Assembly (NCBI GenBank): GCA_942486035.1
Contig: CALNXK010000564.1
Coordinates: 46,001 to 110,000 of the forward strand
DNA from: Porites lobata
Lineage: Eukaryota > Cnidaria > Anthozoa > Scleractinia > Poritidae
Length of the DNA stretch: 64,000 nucleotides
Reading direction: 5' to 3'
The position numbers and the translations under genes were made by a program. The notes under the pieces were generated by a model, which did no database searches, was not told the DNA's origin, and was given only the letters and a program-made list of their open reading frames with translations. The first letter of the stretch is position 1; each line of letters opens with the position of its first letter. Below, one piece after another: positions 55,101-64,000 of this stretch.

Positions 55101-57339
55101 AGGTTATTATAGCTATCAGCAGTGCTTGCGTGTTCTTCTCCAAACAGTTTAAGGCGGATGTCAAGTGCATGCTGATAACAATTTTGTGCTTCGTTGAAGT
55201 TTCCAAGTGAATGTTGAGTGGTTCCAAGGGCTTCATAGCACGCTGCAAGTGCTTCCTTGTGTACCAGGTGCAAGGGTGTTTTTTCACTACACCGATCTAG
55301 AGCTTCTTCATGGAAACTAATTCTCATTACACATTGTAATGTGGTATCTTCCATTTTACCTAAAACATACAGAAGCTGCCTATGAAATTTACAGACACCT
55401 ACGGAGATGTGCTCCTCTCTTTCGATCTGGCTCAGCATGTCATGTAAAATATTTGTGAAATGTTGTTTAGTTTCAGCATTTAAGAAATTCTGCATGGTCT
55501 GGCTTACGATAAAAATCATTTCCAGTTTTAAAGGGTTGTCAGATACGCCGATAATACCTCTTTGATTTTCTGTCACATTGCTAAGTTTCCTTCCTTCCCC
55601 TTGTTTTAAAGATAACACCGGCAGTTGGTCTGTATCTCCCGCCGCACTGCAAAGCAATTCATTTAATTCCGTGGAAGTGTTTTGAAATGGGGAAAATATT
55701 GCAAGAATTTGAAGAGTAATGAGCGTAAGACTTTTCTGATCTGGACTTCCATTGAACATCTGAAGAGAGTCTTGCAAATTCCGAATTCCATCTTCGGTCT
55801 TGCCGTTAACAAGGTGGTTGATACCTAAATAACACAGACGTTTTCCTTGTAGTTCTGACATAGAAATTGAAGGCAGTGCTTCAGCTTCAGCTTCCTCTGC
55901 TCTACAAAGCAACTGCATCGTACTTCCCTTTGCACCCCAACATGCTTCTCCAAACGCCTTTGAAACAAGTAATCGACTGTAAGATTCGGTTCTCTCAAAC
56001 CTCTTCGTAGCCTCAATTGCTGAATCGTATATCTTGTTAAAGGTTGATGCTTCCTTAAAAAAAAGAGTAGCAAGAAACAACTCTCCCTTAGATAACACAT
56101 CAAAAACAGTGTTAGCTGCCTTCGCATTCGCAAGCGTATTTAAAAGGCTTTGAATAATTCTTTCCTCATCTTCATAGAATTTAAGAAACGCTATCATTGA
56201 ATGACCGGTCAGAAACTGCTCGTTTAGCTTTTGAAAAAGGGACACGTAAAACGCGTTCAATCGGTCCTTTGATTTAAGGACCGTGTCTTTCATTTCATTT
56301 TGTCCTTTTTCTCTTGCAAATGATTGTAGCAGCTTGTGCATCGTAAATAACTCTTGTTTCACATCTGAATCAAGAAGTGACTTTCTCCGAAGGCCGTGCA
56401 ATACCTTCTTGGCCTGAAGATTTTTTTTGTCTAAAACAGCACCAGCGACCTCCGTACCAAAATTCTCTGGTAGAATACTCAATGACACTAGTGCTTTTTT
56501 CTCTTGTGCAGTTAGCCTCTCAAAAGATAAGTCAAAAAGAGACTGTAATCTGTACTCGTCTGGGTAATCTGGCCTGTCTAACCTCTCGGCGATACTCGCT
56601 CTGGAGGCGAACTGCATGAATTCATCGAGATACTGGCTTGGTTCAGCCTCACCTTCAGAAATTGAGGAACACAATAACCTTATTGCAAAGGGTACAAGTC
56701 CACAGATTTGCAGGATTCGTGTACAGTCTGAAGAACTTGCTGTAGGAAGAAGGGCTTTTACTAACGTCTTTGCAGAGTCTTCATCCAATGGTCTAATCCT
56801 TACACTCTGGTGACCTTGCAAATCCACATTCAGAAAACCTAGCGACTCTCTTGTTGTTAGAGCAAATATGGCGGCCTTACTTCGCCTGAGAATTTCTTTC
56901 AAAAGTCCTATGACCTCTTTCTTCACTCCCGGTTCACCATCTTCTAATAAATTATCAGCATTATCAAGAATGAAAATAGATCGATCGGAAATTTCGCTTA
57001 AAAGAAGACAAAGCTGATCATCAAGGGACGGATGCGAAAAGGATGGATGGTCATTTCTGACAGATGGCTTAACAAAGCTTAGAAGCTTTGAAGTGAGATC
57101 TGTTTTTGTTTTCAGTTCACGTAATGAAAGCCAACAGACCGGCATTCCTTTAGACTGGAGATCGTGTCCCACTGCAATAGCAACCGATGTTTTTCCGAAT
57201 CCAGGTGAACCCCAGATCGACACGAGCCGGGTAGATTCAGAAGTCACGTGACCAGTAATCTCTTCGCATTCGCTTTGACGTCCAGTAAAATTAGGAACCA
57301 TTGCAGGAAGGGAAGGTAAAGATAGCGATGGTCTCACAC
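52190..57339 (-). CDS. NLR exon 3: NB-ARC, linker and TPR array
   Basis: Acceptor ATCACTGCTGTTACAG|GTGTGAG. It opens GVRPSLSLPSLPAMVPNFTG, the short linker before the NB-ARC core. The open frame continues upstream to 57412, but those residues are intronic. The exon holds the whole ATPase, a leucine-rich helical linker (about 440 residues) and the TPR array to the stop. One 5.15-kb exon for NB-ARC plus TPRs suggests duplication by retroposition-independent tandem events within the exon. Confidence 0.88.
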
Positions 57340-57928
57340 CTGTAACAGCAGTGATATATGGTTTCGTATTTTTAAGAATCTTAAGTGACATATAAGCAAA
57401 CAAATTTGGCAATCCTTTTCTCGACCGCTACCCATTTAGTTTTGTTTATGCCTACTGCGTGAAATAAAAACTTTGCTGGTTTTAGTTCTTATAAACTTCT
57501 GTAGAGGGAAACGTCCGCCTCATGTAAGGTAATCCGGATCTCCAAATCCGGGAAAACTTTGCTTATGAAATCCGGAATCCTGAGTTTGGAATCCAGAATA
57601 CAGCTTAAGGAATTCGGAATCCTACTAACGATTGGAATCCGGAATCCAATACCTAGAATCCAGAATCCACAGCGTGGAGTCGAGAAACTAAGACTGTCTT
57701 GGATTCCCTTGCACGGGGAGAGAAACATGAACAACAGCCAAGTAGAACCCCAGTAACTCGAACTCCGAAGGGAAACGAAAAACAGTTCGAATTAGCGGGA
57801 AATCGAGTTATCGAGGTAAATTTCATTGAAATTTTGATTAGGGAAAGGAAATTTTGCTCTAATTAGCGAGGAATTCGAGTTATCCGAGTTCGAGTTATCG
57901 TGGTTCTACTGTAGTAGAGTTCACATCT

Positions 57929-57990
<62 letters not shown>

Positions 57991-60888
57991 CTGAGTGTCA
58001 ATCAAGCGCGATTCTGTTTTCGAGTTGCAAATTAAATTAAGTAATTTTGTCAAGTTTGGTGACGCTTACACTGCATGAAATGAGTGGTCTATATACGGGG
58101 GGGGGGGGGGTACTCACAGTTATGGGCTTGGCTTAGTACAATGGGTTAGATAGGTATGTGCCGCCCTTTAGGGTATGATTTTTGAGGGACTCTTGGCCTT
58201 ATGGCGTTGTATTCGCGGTGTAATCCTTAGATAGGGTAGCGTTATTATATCAGCTAACATTCAAGTACGTAAGTGCCAAGCTTGAGGAGAAACAAATCAT
58301 CTGCTAAAGCTGAACTTACTTTAGAGTATTAGGAAAGCGATGTCAAGAAGATTTATGTGTTTCCGTTAAATTCATAAGGTTTTGTTTTCTTCTTAAATTG
58401 TTTAATTGGGTATCAGCTCTTGTGTTTCTCATCCAGTTAAATAGGGTCAGGGTATAAATATTATTATTATTATTATTATAAGACCCTGGGCGGTACACAC
58501 CGTTGACATATTTGGGAGTACCCCTCCTACCGGGGGTGCTCAGCTAGTACATAACATCGTAAACAAAAAATACATGTAACATAAGAGTGTATGAACATAA
58601 GTGGCCATTAAATCGCTTAAGGGTATGCCAAGAAACATGTAAGGATAGTACATTCTATATTAACTAGTGAAACAAACTTACCTTTGTTAACATGATCATC
58701 ATTTCCTTGATAGTGAGGCCATCTTTGGAAGACAACAGCATCATTCAAAATTTTGGCAACTAAAGAAGCAGCATTAGCACTTGCAAATTCGCTCCAATTT
58801 TCATTTGTACTCACGCTGCCATCGGCATAATCAGCAATTCCTTTTACAACAAGCCATTCAACTTGCAGGTCAAATGCGGCTGTGTAAAGTCCTGCGACAG
58901 AAACACACCGCTCATAAATAGGGCCATCTATAGATGAGAAATAAACTTGTAGGGCAGGATATCAAATAAAAAGGTGCGTTATCACAACCTGTAAATTCAG
59001 TTTGTGAATCGTAACAGGTATGGGTTGCTACTCTTCAAGGCTAAATCAAAATCGTTATACAAGGCTACTGTGTTTGAGACAAAGGGATGCCAAGAATGCT
59101 AAAGAATAGTTGTCCTGGAAGAAACATATCATTCTGACGCTGAAACTAGGCTCACAGATCGACCCGCTTCACATATAATTTGGGCGCTTGACTGTTCTCA
59201 TGGTCAAAATTTTACAAACAGATATGAAGGGATCTGCGATCGATATTTTGGTTTCATGAACAAAAAAGTTACTGACGAAAAATTACAATAGTGACGTTCT
59301 TTTTTGTAATTATCGTCCTCGAAATCAGATTAACCATAGGTTTTTTGAAATTCCCTTAATCTTCAATGAATAATTTTATTTTAAAATTTTTTAAAATTGG
59401 GGAAAATCATTTATAATCATTTACAAAGCCTAAAAACCTAACTACCTTGGAAAAGTTATTTCAAAAACGCCATGTTTATCTAACCTGTACTTCTCTAAAG
59501 AACTCGGTGAAAGGCTACAAGGGTCTCTTTGGACTATACATACGACGGGTGTCGACGCAATGACCCGACTACTTTTAAATGGAGGAAAAACGCCCATTTG
59601 TAGTTTATTCCTGAGCAGTTAGAAAACCGATATGAAAGAGACCAGTATTTTCACCCTTGCAGGTATCGCCAATCGCTTAGGGTAGCGGCTAAAGGGATAT
59701 GGAGAAAAAAAAAACGCCGCCACACTATGTTAAAGACAACGTTGCCCATTTTAGTATAGTCTGTTTTAGAGTTCAACTAAAAACTGAACTACACCCAGAT
59801 TGGTCTCCCCGAGAGGTCTAGCTTTATTTTCTGACGATATGTCCCGCGAATCCCCGTAGCCTGAGACCAGGTTCCACAGTGGGGGGCAGGGGGAGGGGGA
59901 AGGAGAAAAAAATAGTCAGCGATCAAAGACCATCAAGACCATTCGAACGGGAGTCTGGGAAGGGGACAAAATGGCAGTGTGAGCTGGCGCCGCCCCCCCC
60001 CCCCCCAGTCCATTGCTAGGCTCGCTTCGCTTGCCGATTTGTTTTTGCTCTTTCACCGCTTTTTTTTACCTTTTGTCCCCTATTACAGAGCCTGACCCAG
60101 GCTATTTCCCCTGGGATTTCATTACCTTCGGCTTCAGAGTCAATGGCCACTACTTGAGGAAAGTTTTCAGCCAGCTGTTTACGCCGCCATTCTGCATTGA
60201 TTACTTCTGGAACGCTCAACAGCTCACCGCTGCTGTGAATTTTGACTTCTCGATCTTCTAAGTTCTTCAAAGGAGCCTCCCATCCAAGTGCTGCATCCTT
60301 AATGAGGTCAAGAAATCGTTTACTAGCAAACGTTCTTATATTATTGTGCAGCTCTCTTTCGTTTGTCACTACCTTCAATCCATATGTTGTCAACTTTGCA
60401 GATATTACAACATCACCCAATTTGGTTTTCTCAGGACAGAGGCTACTGCAGGTTCCAACTAAAATCACTGCTTTGGGCTTAAGCACTGAGACAGCATTTT
60501 TTGTAGTCACTATGGAGCCTCCTGGACCACCAGAACCTTCATGACATCGCAATAAAGCGACTTTTACTTTCTCCTTTTGGCCTTCATTCTCATCCTCGAG
60601 ATAAACAAAACCGACATCATCAAACCAACATTTGAATGGATTGTTCAGATTCATATAGCAAGCTGAGAACTCACAGTCCTTTACAGTCAGTAACAAAATG
60701 TCGACAGGAAGGCGTGCATGTTTCCGAAGCTTTGTTGGTACCTGGATATCACTCATGCGGGGTAGTTTAACAGTGAGCTGGGGCAGGTCTTCACAGGCGT
60801 CGCTGTTCTTACTCTTAGTTCCCCAATTTTCGCTCTCTGAGATATCTTCTTGTGCGTTGCTGGCAAAGTCCTTTGAAGGGTTTGACAT
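52190..60888 (-). CDS. NLR-type immune receptor: PNP_UDP - NB-ARC - TPR array, three exons
   Basis: Exons 60888-60126, 58927-58682 and 57339-52190 join in phase to 2052 residues. Residues about 55-335 form a nucleoside-phosphorylase (PNP_UDP_1) domain. NB-ARC follows, with Walker A GSPGFGKTS (380-388), Walker B SIFILDNADNLL (457-468), CGLVPFAIRLL (GLPL-like) and an MHD-like FTMHKLLQSFA. A helical linker and about 24 TPR units of 42 residues complete it. This is the NLR plan of stony corals, and similar PNP-NTPase-TPR proteins occur in fungi. The expected role is cytosolic: ligand sensing by TPRs, nucleotide-driven oligomerisation, and signalling or nucleoside cleavage by the PNP domain. Function is inferred, not shown. 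The stop at 52190-52192 lies inside a TPR unit, so the protein is probably a truncated form of a longer one. Confidence 0.9.
52193..55235 (-). repeat. In-frame 126-bp TPR repeats (about 24 units)
   Basis: The unit consensus is ALDIRLKLFGEEHASTADSY + NNLGTTQHSLGNFNAALDSK + QH (42 residues, kinesin-light-chain/nephrocystin-type TPR). Variation is concentrated at a few places: the four residues after GEEH/GEKH (ASTA, ADTA, TVTA, RRTA, ESTA), the DSY/NSY/ESY position, and the residue pairs before QHAL (SK, SY, SR, SF, SD, SN). The helix-packing residues stay nearly fixed. Confidence 0.92.
57570..57690. repeat. Degenerate GGAATCCAGAATC-type repeats
   Basis: Short motif GGAATCC(G/A)GAATCC recurs about eight times in 120 bp within NLR intron 2. 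Non-coding. Confidence 0.7.
57741..57915. mobile_element. MITE with AGTAGAACCCC / GGTTCTACT ends
   Basis: The left end AGTAGAACCCCAGTAACTCG and the right end CGAGTTATCGTGGTTCTACT are inverted; the interior repeats CGAGTTATCG and AATTAGCG. This resembles short pogo/mariner-like elements. It lies in NLR intron 2. Confidence 0.7.
57934..57988. repeat. (AT)n microsatellite
   Basis: About 27 TA dinucleotides in a row after a T run, in NLR intron 2. Confidence 0.97.
57989..58681. other. NLR intron 2, remaining part
   Basis: Contains a G run (58098-58110), a (TTA)n stretch near 58461-58478, and GGGAGTACCCC motifs at 58513 with an inverted GGTACTCAC partner near 58109, suggesting a decayed MITE. 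No coding content. Confidence 0.5.
58682..58927 (-). CDS. NLR exon 2: end of PNP_UDP domain
   Basis: Acceptor TTTCTCATCTATAG|ATGGCC, donor AACAAAG|GTAAGTTTG. It encodes DGPIYERCVSVAGLYTAAFD, then LQVEWLVVKGIADYADGS, the conserved C-terminal block of this domain, and ANAASLVAKILNDAVVFQRW before the link to NB-ARC. Phases with exon 1 (1) and exon 3 (1) fit exactly. Confidence 0.88.
58928..60125. other. NLR intron 1
   Basis: 1198 bp bounded by GTAATG and CTATAG on the minus strand. It contains a C run at 59993-60006 and a G-rich stretch at 59881-59903. No other gene recognised. Confidence 0.7.
60126..60888 (-). CDS. NLR exon 1: PNP_UDP domain, main part
   Basis: Starts MSNPSKDFASNAQEDISESE. 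The phosphorylase fold signatures are VDILLLTVKDCEFSACYMNL, VALLRCHEGSGGPGGS, AVILVGTCSSLCPEKTKLGD and SGELLSVPEVINAEWR. It ends VVAIDSEAE at donor GAAG|GTAATG. The open frame reads on into the intron to 60016. The start agrees with the paralogue at 537. Confidence 0.88.
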
Positions 60889-61622
60889 TTCGCTTAATTT
60901 AGACTATGGATCTAGTATATAAAGAGTAAATAAACTGTCACACGTTTGTATAACTGAAATATTAGCGGGGAGAGGGCGTCTGTACACAACTAACGAAAGA
61001 TTTCATTTAAAATAGTCAATGAAATTAGGAGCCTGTGTGCAGCCGCCCCATCCCCTAAAAAACAATCGGTGAAACAAAAGACGATTAACGAGCTTTAAGG
61101 AATTTTAAGTTCTGTCCTAGCTCTGGGATAGGAGCATTTGTAAAAATGTTTTTAACTCCCCGCGCACTGAGTGGATTGATATGAGACAGAGCTTTGCTCA
61201 GTCATCAGAGAAATTACTGCCATAAATTCAATGTGCACAGCATTGTTATTTTTTTCTTCTTACTTTATTTAAAGCGAAAGTTCTCAAATAGCTCATAACA
61301 TGACAATGACGTTCTTTGGGTGCAAAGCCCTCCAGGTATCACACTTGAACGGCCCCGGTACAAATTCTGACTGTCAAAGATTTCGTTTGGGTGCCTCCTA
61401 CCTTTTGTTTGACTGTTCGCGCGTACTTAAGAGCGCAAAAATACGGACTGTTTGCAGTCTACAAATCCCATTGCGGTTGAAAATAGAAAGTTAAAGCTAT
61501 TATTATCGCTTACAAGTTTCCTCACGTGCTATGCATTTTTCTTTTGAAACATGGCATTGTAAAAAAATAAGAAAATACTATAGATTTTAGTAAGTCCAAT
61601 AGACTTTCTAAAAGTCCTTTAC
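60889..61622. repeat. NLR upstream region, duplicated at 538-1630
   Basis: Matches the region 5' of the partial paralogue, with similarity ending at CTTTCTAAAAGTCCTTT. Conservation over the first 180 bp next to the ATG is strong (AGCGGGGAGAG..GCGTCTGTACACA and AGGAGCCTGTGTGCAGCCGC), consistent with a shared promoter or 5' UTR. Confidence 0.75.
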
Positions 61623-61968
61623 AAATTGTTTCCCGGTTGGGACCTCGCGACTCCGTCGCTCGCTCAGTCGCTGCGCGACCCGTCGTTGAAGCTCGCTTCG
61701 CTCACTTTTTCCCTTCCCCTAAGAACTTATGAGAGGTCCACTTGTAGCAAGTCTATGGGTCAAAAGGATATATTATTAAACTGCGTCCACAGTCTGTTTA
61801 GTCTGTTTAAAAGCCACCTGGATAAAATTTGGATAGATCAGTGATCACCTCAACAGTCATCAACAAATGTTTAGTTAAGGTAAAAAAACCACTGCAAAAA
61901 CCGTGTACGAACAATCTTGCTCAACGTCGGATCCAAAAAGATCGTGGTCAGTCAAAATATTATAAAAT

Positions 61969-62132
61969 TGAAAACGTCACAGTCAAGAAGACTTTTGCAG
62001 GGACTGATCAAACAACGTGAAATAGAGTTAGGTTGCGATATTTCGACTGGCCAGTCGAAATATCGCAATCTAACTCTATTTCACGTTGTTTGATCAGTCC
62101 CTGCAAAAGTCTTCTTGACTGTGACGTTTTCA
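61969..62132. repeat. Near-perfect 164-bp palindrome without spacer
   Basis: Arms of 82 bp (61969-62050 and 62051-62132) pair with a single mismatch (GTTAGGTTGC versus GTTAGATTGC). The centre is CGACTGGCCAGTCG. CAGTCATCAACAAAT occurs both at about 61852 and at 62131, so the palindrome region is also flanked by a 15-bp direct repeat. Confidence 0.95.
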
Positions 62133-62342
62133 GTCATCAACAAATTTATTTCTAGGTACCCTAGCTGTCGCATGTTCTAAACATTTCGCAGGATTTCCGG
62201 GTTTGTTCCTTTCGATCAAATCGGATTATAGAAAGACGGTCGATTTCATGGTACGTTTAGAAAAAGAAATTGAATAGGTTCACTATTTATGGCGGCTGAC
62301 TAAGTTCTTTATTTTGAATTCAAGTCTTCGCCACCCTAGCCT

Positions 62343-62402
62343 GCGAAAACATCCGTTCCGTCCTCGCTCTTCGCCGCTCAAGAGATGTTTTTTTGCAGGC
62401 TA
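62343..62402. mobile_element. Probable short TAGCCTGCG MITE
   Basis: Ends TAGCCTGCGAAAACATC and, imperfectly inverted, GATGTTTTTTTGCAGGCTA. Similar in form to the TAGCCTG elements elsewhere in the window, but no 9-bp duplication is visible. Confidence 0.55.
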
Positions 62403-64000
62403 TCTCTTCCCTTATGTAATTGCATTTGGCGGAACGCTGCGTTCATGATTGTTGGCGGTTGTTACGGTTCTAACATGTTCTTAGGCAGCGAATACAGTTT
62501 CATTACAGGGGCGTAGCGTCCCCTACGCAAAAACGCACGTACGTACTTGAGAAATTGGTAGGATTTTTCTAAAGATTTTCTGTTTTAAGTAAAAGCTATT
62601 TGTGATGTCGTGACTTGACTTTGTATTGTGCAGATTTGTTCCTTTCTGTCTAGCTGTTATGATAAATTCGAAACATTGTTTGCCTTCAGGCGATCCCACA
62701 ATATATTGCGTATTCATGAAAATCGGAAAAGAATCGACCCTGACTGATTATCATTCCTTTTAGATTTACACTCTTTTTTTTTTTTATAAGAATATTGTTT
62801 TTCCGGCCCAGGCTGAGTATTCTTATTTTTCTGCCGATTTTAGGCTGAAAATATTCTTGTATTATTCTTAAATTATAGCTTATGACATTTCCGTTTTAGA
62901 ATTTATTGGGGTGTCAATTATTTGGTATCTAGACCTGTATCGCGTTACATTGTGCACGTGCTCCATCGCTTTTCGTTGCAGTCAGTTTATGTCTTTTGTG
63001 CTGAATACTGTACATATGTATTACATGTACCGTTCATCGAACTGTCATTAGCGTTGAACATTGTGCTATAGCTAGTGCAGGTTTTTTCTTTTTGTTGGCT
63101 AGTTTCGCCGTTCAGAGAAAGGAATAATTTTATGCGGTTAAGTTAAAAACATAAAATTGTATTGTATTTACAGATGTTTCAACACACAAAATTGTATCCA
63201 TCCTTTTCAAAATCTCAGCCTCGGCTTTATTCTTAAAATATTCTTAAAATTTCGCAAATTTCAGCCTCGATATTCTTATAAAATATATTCTTATATAAAA
63301 AAAAGAGTGTATCTGGAAAGGTTTCCCATTCAAAAGCTTTTCATTCGTTTAAGATTTTTTCCCTCTCTCTCTCCCCATAAATATCAAAAAAGTCTATCAG
63401 AGACTACTTTAATGTCGCTCAACTGGAAAGTTATGGACCAAACCATGTCGACGATAATCCACGTAAGCTGAAGCAAACTATTCGGTGCACGTTTGGAGTG
63501 GTATCAACGAGAATTTTGCAGGAAATTTACTCCTAGCGAACAGATGTCCAATGACAAACTTTATAGGTAGCTATAGGTCGAGGTATTCCGAACAACTGAA
63601 AATAAATAAATGCTGACTATCAATAGTTCCTTTCCCGTGCTCATGATCGAAATAAGAAAAAAACTCAAAAAGTCAGCAAAGTACTAAGCGTGCGGAAAAT
63701 TTACAAAAACATGCACTTGCCGGAATTCTTCCAACCAACGCTTTTAAACTCCAAATTTCTGTACAAAAGAGGCGCCTTAATTGTGCGCCTTGTGCTGGTA
63801 AACATTCCTGTACCAGCTCAAAGAAGAAAGTTTTAAAAGCTTTGTTTGTTTTGATGTCACCTTCTATTGTAAACAAGCCTGTAAACTGCCAATATTATGT
63901 ATCAAAGGAAAGCAAAAACGTTTTCCATATGGTTTAAAAAAAGTTTTTTAAACCATATGGACCCGTGTGCGTACTTGTTAAAATGGTCACGCTACGCCCC
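62403..64000. other. No gene recognised
   Basis: AT-rich. Repeated TATTCTTAT/AAATATTCTT motifs at 62785-62870 and 63225-63300 suggest a diverged repeat. The frame at 63157-63471 (104 codons) is low-complexity and without motifs. TTTTCCATATGGTTTAAAAAAAG at 63921 pairs with CTTTTTTTAAACCATATGG at 63943, a short hairpin. The start of a new element or gene at the right edge cannot be excluded. Confidence 0.4.

Noticed and set aside
42105..55235. CRISPR or other spacer-repeat array
   Set aside because: The period is a constant 126 bp that encodes 42-residue TPRs with no spacers; the context is a eukaryotic gene.
57340..57412. Start of the NB-ARC exon at the upstream methionine
   Set aside because: The acceptor TGCTGTTACAG|GTGTGAG at 57339/57340 joins in phase with exon 2, so the residues before it are intronic.
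60016..60125. C-terminal tail of the PNP exon (NEIPGEIAWVRLCNRGQK)
   Set aside because: It is read-through past the donor GAAG|GTAATG; exon 2 supplies the true end of the domain.
60916..60923. TATA box of the NLR gene
   Set aside because: TATATAAA reads on the plus strand while the gene is on the minus strand, and it lies only about 30 bp from the ATG; support is too weak even though the paralogue keeps a similar sequence.

Overview
This is eukaryotic DNA, most likely from a stony coral or close anthozoan relative. The reasons are genes split by GT/AG introns, a very dense load of cnidarian-style transposons (BEL/Pao, CR1/L2-like LINE, hAT, Kolobok, Mutator-like MITEs, a tRNA-derived SINE), and an innate-immune-type NLR with the nucleoside-phosphorylase + NB-ARC + TPR architecture typical of coral NLR families. 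No bacterial operons, rRNA genes or CRISPR arrays are present. Species cannot be told from the sequence alone.

Layout. (1) 1-1630: the first exon and upstream region of one NLR-type gene (minus strand, running off the left edge). It is a paralogue of the gene at 52-61 kb, and its upstream region is also duplicated there. (2) 3.8-4.0 kb: an orphan, decayed TPR fragment of the same gene family. (3) 4.3-13.8 kb: a hAT element with an internally deleted transposase, into which a 7.96-kb Kolobok-like element (TTAA duplication) has inserted. The Kolobok element has a large internal inverted duplication, and that in turn carries a Mutator-like element with a RecQ-like helicase fragment. (4) 14.2-23.6 kb: a CACTA-like element interrupted by a BEL/Pao retrotransposon with apparently identical LTRs. 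(5) 23.7-28.9 kb: inverted-repeat and modular repeats, no gene seen. (6) 29.3-36.7 kb, plus strand: ten exons of a phospholipase B1-like (SGNH lipase) gene, largely absent from single-frame ORF calls, decayed by three in-frame stops, one frameshift and a retroelement inside an exon. (7) 36.7-42.1 kb: MITEs and a 1150-bp fold-back element built of short tandem repeats. (8) 42.1-60.9 kb, minus strand: an NLR gene. Three exons join in phase to encode 2052 residues (PNP_UDP, NB-ARC, about 24 TPR units). Its 126-bp TPR repeat array continues for roughly 30 further decayed units past the stop and is split by a LINE that itself holds two insertions. (9) 61-64 kb: duplicated upstream region, a near-perfect 164-bp palindrome, and sequence in which I see no gene.

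How it fits together. The only convincingly intact cellular gene is the NLR at 52190-60888. The partial paralogue at 1-537 and the TPR relic at 3.8 kb suggest the window lies in a cluster of such genes. Tandem-repeat expansion, segmental duplication and transposon insertion appear to be shaping the cluster. Several reading-frame breaks (four in the BEL element, one in the lipase) fall in homopolymer runs, so part of the apparent decay may be assembly error; the substitution stops and large insertions are not explained that way.
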